This document shows, in pieces, positions 8,170 through 18,100 of a DNA stretch of 64,000 nt. The notes beneath the pieces were generated by a model. That model searched no databases. It had not been told where the DNA came from and worked only from the letters and a program-made list of their open reading frames with translations. Position 1 is the stretch's first letter; the number at the start of each line of letters is the position of its first letter. The stretch is from Acidobacteriaceae bacterium (lineage in GTDB: Bacteria; Acidobacteriota; Terriglobia; Terriglobales; Acidobacteriaceae): the NCBI GenBank assembly GCA_003134995.1, contig PLDC01000015.1, positions 124,001-188,000 of the forward strand, given 5' to 3'. Position numbers and translations under genes: made by a program.

Positions 8170-11100
8170 CTACTGGATCACAACCGCCTTGATCCCCACC
8201 GGAACACGATGTCCCGAGATCGTGATCGGAGTGCTCGCAGTCGTCATCTCCTGATACTGCGTCCATTGCGACCCCACCGTCTGGTTCCCCGTAGTACACA
8301 CACCATCCGAGCAACTCTGCGACGTGTCCCACATAATCAAAGACGGCGTTCCATCGTTCACAATCGTGCACGACCACACTGTGCCGCTAGCCGCGCACGG
8401 AGTAATCAGAGACGAGTTCGCCAGCCAGTTGTAAGTCTGCTGATAAGAGGTCTCCGCCGATGCCGGCTCGGCCTGAGAACTAGCGTAGTACCACGCAATT
8501 CCCGACACTCCCAGCGACCAATCCATCAGATAAAAGCGCGGCATAAACGAAGCTGCCATATCCGGGTCCGTGTACGCGTTCGTAAAACCAGTTGGGGAGT
8601 ATTGCGCTTCTCCATCCCACAGCGGCTTCGCCAGCTCTGCGGGTTGCAGGATACTTTGAATGTTCGCGATGTACCACTGCATCGCCGATTCGGTTGTGCA
8701 GAGAATCGGAGACGGACACGCATTGCCGCTTTCGCTCCCTGGCTTCATGTGGAAGTTGAGAATGTCCACCGCCGTCGCAATCGCATTCGCGGGATTAGGA
8801 CATGGCAACTCGTACGCCGGTATCCCGGAAGTGTTATTGCAATAAAGCTCGTTCTGGCCGTAGGTCAATGCTGGCCCTTTAGCGTGCGCCGAAGCCATCA
8901 CGATCTGTGCCGTCGGATCGATCGCGGTCGCCGTACACGGAGTAGACGTCCCATTACCGTTCTCATGAATCACTCCTCGCCCAGTGATAATGCAATTCGC
9001 ATCTTCCGTAAGCCGCGCCAGTGCTGCAATGCTCCCATTCCAGACCGCTTTCGTATCGGGCTCGTTCCAGATTTCCCAGTATTTAATGTGCGCATGCGTG
9101 TCTGTGTATCCCGGACTGTTGACGTGAGTTGCAATCGCGGTAATCCAGGCTTTCCAAATGGCGTCTGCCCCGCTGCCATCGCTGTTTAAATCGCTGGGAG
9201 CATCGCACTCTCCGTCGCCCAGTCCCGCGCCGCTCCCCGTGTAATTGCACGTGGCATCCGTAGGATCAGAACTCGCCCACGTCGGCGTGCGAGCCAGCGT
9301 GTACATGCCTTCCATCGCGCCGTTGGAATACGCCAGCGCTAAGTCCGAGTCCAGGCTTGTGAAATTAAACACTCCAGAAGCTGTGTTGAGATAAGGCCAC
9401 TGCAGCGGCGGCGAATCCCAGAAGCGCTGCATTCCATAAGTCACCGTCGGCCATCCCCCGCCGTTTGTATCCGACTCTGAGAAGCCCCAGAAACTTGCCA
9501 CAAGGCCCGCTGCCAAACTGTCTGGATAAGGCCCCGATCCGCAAGCCGTGCCGCAAACAAACAGATTCTGCGTCTGCGCCGCATCCATAGCCGGAATATT
9601 TGCTCCCACGCTTGTGCCGTCTGAGGCCTGTTCAGTATTCCCCGCATAAAACGAGCTGTCGGAACGCAATTCGTAGTTGTGATAATCCGGCAAAGTCAGC
9701 GGCATCGAAGTCGCGCTCATCGCCCCCGTAAATCCCACACAGGCCGATGTTGACGTCGCCCCCGCGCAGTAAGCGGTCGCCGGAAAGTACATCACCGGCG
9801 TGCCGCAAATCGCCAGCGGATTATTGCAGTAGAAGCTGTACAGAGACGCTGTGCGCCCTGGAAACACGAGGTGGTCGAAGGTCGCCGAAGTCGTGTCGAA
9901 GTAAAAAGTTTCGGTCGGCGTTCCCTCGCTTCGGCCCGATCCCCACCAGCCATCGTTCCCGCTCCCCGCTCCAAGAACAATAATGTTGTTCTGGAATATA
10001 TCGTTCTTGCCGTAGTTGGGCTGGCTCAGGTGAGTAACGCCGCCCATCGCTGTCTGCGAGTCGCTGATAAAGGTGTTGTGCGTGAGGTTAACATTTTGCG
10101 GATTGCCGCTCAGCGAACTCAGCGTGCAATAGCCGGACGCGTCGCTGATTCCCGCACTTACCCCACTCCACGCGTAACTTACTGTCGTGCCACTCGTGCT
10201 GTATGTCCCCGTCCACGCAGTCGAACCAGAAGTGACTATCGGACCAACACCAGATGGATAAGCAATCCCGGAGAACGTTGTCGTCGGAACGTTGAACCCG
10301 GGCACCGACTGGCACATCGTAATCGCTACCGAATCTCCCGCGCTGACGTCCATGACCTGCTCGCCGGCGCCAGGTACGCTCGATGTATTCTGCAGGGTGA
10401 CGCTCACCGTTCCCGTTCCCGTAGCAATTGTCGCTGCCGGAACGCTCGTATATCCTGAACCATTGTTTGTAATCGTGACCCCGCTCACTGCGCCGCTCGA
10501 GCATTGATAGGTTCCGGTCGCTTGCGCGCCTCCCGCCAGGTTCGGTGCTCCGATCGTCAGGCTCCCCGCTACGCAGCCCGTACCCGCAGTCACAACCGCG
10601 CCCCCGCTAATCTGCCCTTGGCAGGTTCCCCCGTTATATCCGTTGGATCCTCCGTTCACAGAACAGTTGGCCACGAACGTGGCCGTTCCGTTGGAGTTCA
10701 TCGTGACCGTCCCCTGCCACTGAATCTGCGGAGCGCCAAATTCCATATTGTTGCCGCTGACTTCGCTGCACCCAGGATTAGTCACGGATGTGTTATAGAA
10801 AAGATTGTTCGCCCACCATCCCCGGCGGAATGGAAAGGCCGCTCCGCCGCCCGCATTATTGCTGGGGTTCGAACCATCCACCTCAAATCCCTCACAACTA
10901 TTCCTCACGATGTTGTTGAAGAAACTGATATCGTTCATCGCCAGTTGATAGTTGAGCAAGTAGTTCTGAACGTTCCAATCATCCGTGACCCCAGACTGGC
11001 CGCCCGAATCATCGGAGTTCTCAAGAATATTTCCGCTTACCAGAACGCGCTCTCCGCTTTTGATCTCTTCAATGTTCTTCCGAACGATGCTGTACCCTGA

Positions 11101-14100
11101 GGTAGTCGTACAGCCCCAGTTAGGATTACTCGGCGGAATTGTGAAATTTGCGTGTGTGCCGCACGTTGAATTGGTAATGCCTAGCCACGCATAGGGAAAC
11201 GTAATGCGGTTGCGGCGTATTTCAACATCTTGAAAAGGTACTAATCCAAAGATCGCATAAGCCGAAGAACTTTCTGCTCCTCCCGCAAAAATTCCCGACG
11301 ATTGCCCCTCCAGCCAGTTGTGATCGAATTTGTAAGGACCCTGGCCTTGCGCCGATACGCTGTGCCCTTCCGCTCCAGGCCGTAAATTCTGGCTGAACTG
11401 CGAGTCCACCAGCGAGCAGAACAGGCAGTTGATGGCCATCCCCGCTGAAATCGAATTCGCTCCAGCGGCGAGTGATGTCCAGTCGCCATGCTGCCATATC
11501 TTGCGGAAATGAATGTGTTGCGGCATCTCCGTCAGACTGGTCTCGCTGCCAGACCCCGGCAGATTGATGATGTTGGCATTTCCAGTATTGCCAACGCTCA
11601 TGCGCGCTTCCATATCTTCGATCAACCAGTGATTAGGAGCCACAGTAGAACTAGCGCAAGTCGACACCGAACCGCCTGCCACCGGTGAGCAAAAGCTTAC
11701 AGCCGCGCAGTTTGCCCCAGAACACTCCGCCGTCCACATATATGCCACGTCGTTGTAGTTCGAAGTATTGCTCGCTATTCCGTTCGCCAGCGTGAATGCA
11801 CCTGCGGGAATGCTCGTGATAGCAGTTCCCAGCTCGTAGTACATCGCGTCCCCCGCGCAATCAGGATTGTCCAGCCCGATGTCAGTCGAAGTCGCCAGAT
11901 TATCCTGCATGCCATGGGCGCAAACGATCTGTCCATTGGGCAGACTCGCGTCTTGCGTCGAATCCAGAATCAAAAAGCTGCTCGCCGCACTACTGCTCGT
12001 CTGCGGGATAACAATCCCATTGGCCGACGTATAAAGCCCCGGCGGAATATCCAGCTTGATGCCAGCCCCGCTAGCCGTGCGGCAACTTTCAATGTCATTG
12101 ATCGCCGACTGCAATCCTGCGTTCGTCGGTGACCCTGTCCAGTAAGGCGTGTGGAACGTGCAACCCGGCGCGACTACTGTCACCCAAGTGCTGGGCAACG
12201 AAAGTTCGTAACTGTACAGCTCGTCGCCCTCGTAATTGTTCACCCAAACTTGAGGCAGAATCGCCCACGCCGGCGCCGGGTTCGCCCCCGTACCGATAGT
12301 GAACCGTCCCGCGCCCGCGGCATTCCCGTACACCGCATACGCTTCATACACATGCGCCCCGATCTCCCAACCGGTCCCGTAGCTGTTCTGGTTTACTCCG
12401 TTGATGTCGAGTTCATACGCCGTTCCCAGATTCTCCCCAGCATCCACCACCGGCGAATTCTTTGTCGGACGGAAATCCAGCGTCATGCTCGTTGCCGGCA
12501 GCGCGTAATAATAATTTCCATCTGTTCCGGTCTCTTGCGTCCCGCTCAACAACCAGTTCACCAAGCCAGTATTTGTCAGGACCGTTGCCCCGCTGTTCTT
12601 GAAATCTTGGATCAGATTCGTGATCTCAGTCCCGCCGACCGGATCATCCTGCACCAACTCGTTCAAGTGCCAGAAAACTCCCCAAGGCACTCCCCACACC
12701 GATTCTTTCCACACCAGCGCCTGAATCTTCTGATTCAACATTGCCGGCGTCACTCCCGACACTCCCATCCACGAAGGATTCACTCCAAAGCTCGTAATGT
12801 TCTGCACGTTGAATCCGTCCGCATAAGTGTCCTTCACTCCAAGATCTTCCTTCAGCGCCCCGCGTGCTCCGGTATAAGGCACGCCTTCAGTGATCCCCTG
12901 CATCGCTGTCGTCTCGTATCCGCCGGGATACACATACACCGGCGTCGCCGGAAGTCCCGTGAGGTTCGTCGTCATCCACTGTCGCGACAATGTGATCTCG
13001 TCTGTCGTCAACTGTGTCACGTTCAACTGCATGTGATAAACCGAGGTCTTAACATCCTGCGCCGTAACATCCGCCAGATCCTGTGACAACAGCGCCGCAG
13101 CGGTATACGCCGCACACCCCGTCCCATAGGGCCCTTGGCACGGAGTAAGAAATGAATACGTGTACTTCCCCGTCGCCGCCAGCGCCTCTGCCAACGCCAA
13201 CATCGTTCCCTGTGGCTGCCCCCGCGCCAGGTTGTAAGTCACTCCGTCGCTTGCCCCCGTTACCGTGATCGTCAAAGTGTTGCCGCTAACGGTCACGGTA
13301 GCCGCAGTCCCACTTCCTACGTATTGAATATCGAGCGCGTCCGAGTTTACGTAGTAGGTGTGGGATATAGAATGTGCAGTCACATCCCGTCCTGCATTCA
13401 CCCATCCCTGAAATTCCGAAATCAAAGTCTGCGCCAGCGGATATCCCACCGTAATCGCCGCGCCCACCGGAATTCCCGCCGCGTCCGCAACCGGCAACAC
13501 CGAACCCGCGTAGTACGAATCCGCTCCCGTCGTCATCCCGGAATCGTCCACCGTCAACGTGATGTTCGCCGGATATCTCTGATACACCTGCACCGCCGGC
13601 GCAGTATCCGCCGCAACATTCCCCGCTCCCGCAGTCGGACCGATCCCGCTCGTCCACTCCACATCGGTCGATCCCGCCACCGCCAGGCTCGAAGCATAAA
13701 AATGACAATATGAATAAGTCACCGCTCCCGTGTTATCCACCAGCGCTCCATCGCGATTCGCGTAGCCTTTGTCATTCACCATCGTGATCGCCGTCGCCGA
13801 TCCATCAAACCGGAAGCCGTCGTAATTCAAATGCGCCTCCGCGTTGTATATCTTGATGTCTCCCGGACCCGGAGCACTCTCGTCCACGTAAAATCCCAGC
13901 GGCTGCGTTCCCTGCGGAATCATTGAGTCCGCCTCCATGTTCGCAAACACCAGGTGATCGCTCGTCCCCTGCACATAAACTCCGTATTGATCGAACCAGT
14001 TCAGCAGGAAATGCTGGAACGTAAGCCACGACTGTCCATTAATGTTGATCACAGGCACGTTGCTGAGTGCCATCGGTACGATTGCTTCGTTGTAATAAAT

Positions 14101-14712
14101 CGATGGATTGCCAACCGAATAAACGTACACATATCCATTCGCCAGATAACAATTCCACTTCGCCGTCAAGTTCGAAGATGCCGCCGCAACCTTCTGCCCC
14201 CAGATCGACCCAAACAGGCAAAAGTTGACTGTCGTGTAAGTAGTTGGCACCGGCGCTTTCCACGCATTCCCCGTAACCAGCACCCAAGCTGCAGCCGGCA
14301 CCGCGTAATACCCAGTCAAGTTCGGCGCCGCCCCGCTGCCGTAAGCGTCGAACGCAATAGGATTTCCCGAACTCCCCGACGAAGCCGGCGTCAGACTTTC
14401 ATTCCAAACATCCCCGCGCTTGAACAGAACCGAATCCCCAGGGAGAAACGATTGCCCATTCACATGAGCAATCGTCTGCCAGGCCGACGACGAAGAAGTT
14501 CCGTTATTCGCATCATTCCCCGTACTTGAACTCACGTAGTAAGTCGCGCCCCAAGCCATGCTGCTCCACACCAGAAATGTGAAGACAATGATTTTGCGCA
14601 CTGTTATGAGTTTGATCCCCACCGCCACCCGCACAGCATCCCGCTTCACTCTGCGATCGGCCTTGCGGCGTCTACGGCTCCCTCGCTGCGTCACTGTGCG
14701 ATTCCCCTTCAT
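8170..14712 (-). CDS. Giant secreted carbohydrate-active multidomain protein
   Basis: About 2180 aa. A basic N-terminus (RRRRKADRR) precedes a hydrophobic segment ending SSMAWGA, a late signal peptide. TYYVSSSTGNDANNGTS followed by a glycine/serine-rich region suggests a right-handed beta-helix (pectate-lyase-like). Near residues 388-450, ITLTVDDS and DVTAHSISH resemble a polysaccharide-deacetylase (NodB) core. A second beta-helix region begins near residue 900 (IPPGLYT). The end resembles a clan-A glycoside hydrolase: WEIWNEPD near 1890 (acid/base Glu) and WDGEAQYSP near 2037 (nucleophile Glu). The ATG at 14712 follows AGGTGGAG. It could be a phage depolymerase or a secreted polysaccharide-degrading enzyme. 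Confidence 0.7.
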   Translation of the reverse strand: MKGNRTVTQRGSRRRRKADRRVKRDAVRVAVGIKLITVRKIIVFTFLVWSSMAWGATYYVSSSTGNDANNGTSSSSAWQTIAHVNGQSFLPGDSVLFKRGDVWNESLTPASSGSSGNPIAFDAYGSGAAPNLTGYYAVPAAAWVLVTGNAWKAPVPTTYTTVNFCLFGSIWGQKVAAASSNLTAKWNCYLANGYVYVYSVGNPSIYYNEAIVPMALSNVPVININGQSWLTFQHFLLNWFDQYGVYVQGTSDHLVFANMEADSMIPQGTQPLGFYVDESAPGPGDIKIYNAEAHLNYDGFRFDGSATAITMVNDKGYANRDGALVDNTGAVTYSYCHFYASSLAVAGSTDVEWTSGIGPTAGAGNVAADTAPAVQVYQRYPANITLTVDDSGMTTGADSYYAGSVLPVADAAGIPVGAAITVGYPLAQTLISEFQGWVNAGRDVTAHSISHTYYVNSDALDIQYVGSGTAATVTVSGNTLTITVTGASDGVTYNLARGQPQGTMLALAEALAATGKYTYSFLTPCQGPYGTGCAAYTAAALLSQDLADVTAQDVKTSVYHMQLNVTQLTTDEITLSRQWMTTNLTGLPATPVYVYPGGYETTAMQGITEGVPYTGARGALKEDLGVKDTYADGFNVQNITSFGVNPSWMGVSGVTPAMLNQKIQALVWKESVWGVPWGVFWHLNELVQDDPVGGTEITNLIQDFKNSGATVLTNTGLVNWLLSGTQETGTDGNYYYALPATSMTLDFRPTKNSPVVDAGENLGTAYELDINGVNQNSYGTGWEIGAHVYEAYAVYGNAAGAGRFTIGTGANPAPAWAILPQVWVNNYEGDELYSYELSLPSTWVTVVAPGCTFHTPYWTGSPTNAGLQSAINDIESCRTASGAGIKLDIPPGLYTSANGIVIPQTSSSAASSFLILDSTQDASLPNGQIVCAHGMQDNLATSTDIGLDNPDCAGDAMYYELGTAITSIPAGAFTLANGIASNTSNYNDVAYMWTAECSGANCAAVSFCSPVAGGSVSTCASSTVAPNHWLIEDMEARMSVGNTGNANIINLPGSGSETSLTEMPQHIHFRKIWQHGDWTSLAAGANSISAGMAINCLFCSLVDSQFSQNLRPGAEGHSVSAQGQGPYKFDHNWLEGQSSGIFAGGAESSSAYAIFGLVPFQDVEIRRNRITFPYAWLGITNSTCGTHANFTIPPSNPNWGCTTTSGYSIVRKNIEEIKSGERVLVSGNILENSDDSGGQSGVTDDWNVQNYLLNYQLAMNDISFFNNIVRNSCEGFEVDGSNPSNNAGGGAAFPFRRGWWANNLFYNTSVTNPGCSEVSGNNMEFGAPQIQWQGTVTMNSNGTATFVANCSVNGGSNGYNGGTCQGQISGGAVVTAGTGCVAGSLTIGAPNLAGGAQATGTYQCSSGAVSGVTITNNGSGYTSVPAATIATGTGTVSVTLQNTSSVPGAGEQVMDVSAGDSVAITMCQSVPGFNVPTTTFSGIAYPSGVGPIVTSGSTAWTGTYSTSGTTVSYAWSGVSAGISDASGYCTLSSLSGNPQNVNLTHNTFISDSQTAMGGVTHLSQPNYGKNDIFQNNIIVLGAGSGNDGWWGSGRSEGTPTETFYFDTTSATFDHLVFPGRTASLYSFYCNNPLAICGTPVMYFPATAYCAGATSTSACVGFTGAMSATSMPLTLPDYHNYELRSDSSFYAGNTEQASDGTSVGANIPAMDAAQTQNLFVCGTACGSGPYPDSLAAGLVASFWGFSESDTNGGGWPTVTYGMQRFWDSPPLQWPYLNTASGVFNFTSLDSDLALAYSNGAMEGMYTLARTPTWASSDPTDATCNYTGSGAGLGDGECDAPSDLNSDGSGADAIWKAWITAIATHVNSPGYTDTHAHIKYWEIWNEPDTKAVWNGSIAALARLTEDANCIITGRGVIHENGNGTSTPCTATAIDPTAQIVMASAHAKGPALTYGQNELYCNNTSGIPAYELPCPNPANAIATAVDILNFHMKPGSESGNACPSPILCTTESAMQWYIANIQSILQPAELAKPLWDGEAQYSPTGFTNAYTDPDMAASFMPRFYLMDWSLGVSGIAWYYASSQAEPASAETSYQQTYNWLANSSLITPCAASGTVWSCTIVNDGTPSLIMWDTSQSCSDGVCTTGNQTVGSQWTQYQEMTTASTPITISGHRVPVGIKAVVIQ

Positions 14713-14795
14713 AAAAATCTCCACCTAGGATTTTTTCCGCGTGCTCGGCGGTCGTTCTTAGCGATCTCCGCGAGATGCGGTTGACCTCTTCGTTC

Positions 14796-14828
14796 AATAA
14801 AAAAGGCCACCAGCTCTCGCCAATGGCC
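14796..14828 (-). terminator. Factor-independent terminator
   Basis: On the minus strand GGCCA pairs with TGGCC across a 14-base loop region and is followed by TTTTTTATT. It lies about 60 bases after the stop of the small acidic protein gene and upstream of the giant protein gene. Confidence 0.6.
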
Positions 14829-14887
14829 CGCCCAACTCTCCAATCCGCTCCGCCTTCACTGAAAGCTGACAGCTGACAGCTTTCTTA

Positions 14888-15127
14888 TCAGCCTTCGCGT
14901 TCCGCCTCATCCTGAACCGCGTCCGCGCTGTCCGCGGTGTCATAGTTCTGCAATCCCGCATTCGCCGATGGTGGCGGCCCGGGCTGTGTAACTCGGCTCT
15001 CTGACGCGGCGGGCGAAGCTGTTTGCCCGCCGTTGCCGCTCCACTCTGCGACCGGCGGATGTCGATCACTCTGTTCAAATGCCTGTGGAACGGATGGTTC
15101 TGCCGCTTCCGGATTGATGATGCTCAT
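14888..15127 (-). CDS. Small acidic protein of unknown function
   Basis: A 79-aa protein starting MSIINPEAAEPSVPQAFEQS, rich in Ala, Ser, Pro, Asp and Glu, with an acidic tail (DAVQDEAEREG). No signal peptide or domain is recognisable and it is probably disordered. The start is well supported by AAGGAGA eight bases ahead of ATG; longer upstream reading in the same frame lacks such a site. It lies between the fibre-like and giant carbohydrate-active genes on the same strand. Confidence 0.6.
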   Translation of the reverse strand: MSIINPEAAEPSVPQAFEQSDRHPPVAEWSGNGGQTASPAASESRVTQPGPPPSANAGLQNYDTADSADAVQDEAEREG

Positions 15128-15194
15128 AATTTGTTCTCCTTGAAAAGTATTCGTGTTGTATGTGAGGACAGCAGCCTGGGTCGTGCAACCAGAC

Positions 15195-18100
15195 CTAGTT
15201 CTGCATCTGATAGGTGATGGTCGCCGCAACTCCGGCCGCATTAGTCGTGCATCCCGCCGCTGCCGTAGTAATTTTGAATCGCAGTTGATGTCCTGAAGCA
15301 ACGGCCGCGCTTCCTGTGACCTGCGTGTAGAAGTTCGTGCCGGATGTAAATGTCGTGGAATAACTCCCCAGTTCCGCACCCGCCGTTCCATCCCACACCT
15401 GCAGCACTGGATAAGTCGTGCACCCCGCCGCGGCTGTGCTCGCGGCCAAATCAAACCCTGTCACGATGATTCCGGCCGGCACAGTCCAGTTGCAATTCTG
15501 CGTGACTGCCGTGGTGCCCGCCACCGCGCACGACCATGCCAGATAAATCTCCGACCGCACGTATGCCGTAGTCGCGATCTTCGTCGAGTTGTCTCCAGTC
15601 GCCGCGGTCGGAGCCGTCGGCGTACCGGTCAACCCCGGACTCGCAAGAGGAGCGCGCGATGTATCCGACGGATGCACATGATCCGCCCGCGCAAATGTAT
15701 TCGATGTCCCCACAGCCGCCGTCCCATCCATATTCGGCGCAGTCGAAGAAGCCTGCCCCAAAACAAATGCTGTAGTCGCCACTTGCGTTGTATTCGTGTT
15801 CGCCGTCGCAGTCGGAGCCGTCGGCGTCCCCGTAAGCGCCGGCGATGCAGCCGGTGCGATCGATGAATCCACATAAGCCGAAGTAATCGTCGTACAAGTT
15901 GGCCCACCAGAGAGTACTGCCGTCACCGCCTGGTTCGTGCAGCTCCCCGTTCCCGCCGATGTCCCGCTGCTCACGTTCGACCCCGGCATATCCATAAACA
16001 TCTGCACAGTCGTGCTGCCCGCGCTGGCCTGCAGCACTCGCCCCAAAATCTGCGTCCCAGTAGGCCGCGTCGTGCCCGCATCATGGCACAAAGGATAAAA
16101 TCCGCTACTAGCCGTAGGCGACGCCACCACGTAATCTCCAACCACAGTAGCGCTCCCATCAAAGCTGCAATAAGCCGAACCCTCTCGCGCCAGCGTAACC
16201 ACTCCCGAAGTTCCCGCATTCGCAATCACCACACCGATCGCCCCGCTGGTCAGCGCGCTCGCCGGCTTCGCCGCGCATCCCGCCGTTGTAAGCACCGCCA
16301 GCCCATTCACAATCGTGCCACTCGTAGTGTCGTTGCAAAGTTCATAGCTCTCGCTGGCAAACTTGCCCAGCTCAAATCCACTTCCGCTCCCGGAATTTCC
16401 CGCCACATAAACCGTCCCCGGCCGCAGCCCGGTACCTGCAGAACCGCTAAACGAACCTACGTTGTAAGTCTGGTCAGTCCAGGGCTTCAAATTACTACTC
16501 GCATCCACCACCCACTTCAACCCGTTGTTGATCCAGAATCCCAACCCCGGCGCATCTCCCGCAGTGGAATTCTCGCTGCGCACCACCGCGTAATTGTCAG
16601 CCAGGTCATATCCCAGCGATGTTCTCTGCCAAGTCGAGCTATTCGTATAGCTCGAATACACATGCAGGCTCTGCGGATTCGCCGTCGTCTCCCCCACCAC
16701 AAACTGTCCCAAGTCGTATCCATCTTCCTGGAACAGATTCGAGAAGTAAGAGCTGCTCGCAGTAGTCGCTATTTTCTGGGGAGCACCCGCACTCGCCGAA
16801 ATATAAAAATTCCCATCATTCGAAATCCCCAGCGCCGATGTCCCCGCCCCCGCCACCGCCATCGGCGTCCCCGGAATCGGCGAGCTCACCATCCACGGCC
16901 CCGCCACCAGCAACTGCCCGTTCACCGTCACATTCCCGCTGAACGCTCCCGCGGCCGCCGTGATCCCATTGCTTCCCGCGTAGTTCAGCGTCGTCCCACT
17001 GTCGGTCAGTCCGCTATCACCGCTCACCGCCGTTCCATTCGCTGCGTAAAGCGCCAGTTGTGTGGCCGATCCACTGTTCACCGTTCCCGCACCACCACCA
17101 CTGCCGCCGCACCCAGTGCAACTCCCCGTCACCGTCAGGTTCCCATTCACCGTTACCGGCACGTTGAAGGTCTTCATCGCTGCCGTCAACCGTTCCAGAT
17201 AGCTTGCGTTGTCGCCCGTGTTTCCAATGTAGAAAGAAATGGACTGCGGCGCTCCAAACGACAGGTTGCGAAAGTTTCCGCCCGTATCATCCGTGCCGAT
17301 ATATACGTCGCTCGCACTCGCCGCCAGTCGCAGAGTGCTGGCCAATGTTTTCTGCTGCTGAGAATCATGAAGCGTGATGAAGTGATTCGGAGTCGCTGGC
17401 TGGCCTTCGAACAGCAACGACCCTTGCAGAATCGAAGTCGTCCCTCCCCCTTGAGGATATGGAGCGCCACTCGTGATCACCGCCGATTGCAACGCGTTCT
17501 GCGGAAAACACACCTGCTGCGCGATACTCGGGAACTCCTGATTGGTGCAGCTCTGTGCGTGAAAAGACTGCGCATTCCCCGCAGCCACCATCACCGAACC
17601 CGCATTCGCCGGTAGTGCATCTGCGAAATACTGCGGCAGGGCGAAAGTATTTGTTGCGTCCGACGATGGCGCCAGCACGATATGCCCAGGCCACTCGTCA
17701 AGCTGCGGAATCAACGTTGGGTTCGTGCCGACTGTGTAAGACGCGGCCGCGGTCTGATTATCTGAAAAACTGCAGATCCCAGCCGCGCAACTTCCCGAGA
17801 TCGCCGTCGCCAACGCAAAAGTTCCTGTGCCCACCGGCACCAGAGTGCTTGACGTTCCTAACAGCACATCGTAAGTGATCGTTCCGTCGACGCTTGCATT
17901 CGTTGCCGGCATCTCCGGCCAGTACACGTTGATGGTTCCGGCTCCTCCGTTCGTCTTCGCGTAACCGGCGAACAACGGAATCGCATACACTCCCCCGATC
18001 GAGGAGTGCATCACAATGTAGTAATTGCGCAGCGTGCTTCCACTCGTTCCCGTGAAGGCAAACTGTGGCGTCTGCCCTACCATGTACGTCCCGCCCCGCG

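Noticed and set aside
12151-13086. 311-aa plus-strand frame inside the giant carbohydrate-active gene
   Set aside because: Arg/His-rich shadow with no recognisable motif; the minus-strand frame encodes recognisable domains.
16083-17615. 510-aa open frame on the plus strand antisense to the fibre-like gene
   Set aside because: Its Arg/His-rich composition without domains is typical of antisense shadows of GC-rich Ser/Thr-rich coding sequence; the minus-strand gene has repeat motifs and a good ribosome-binding site.
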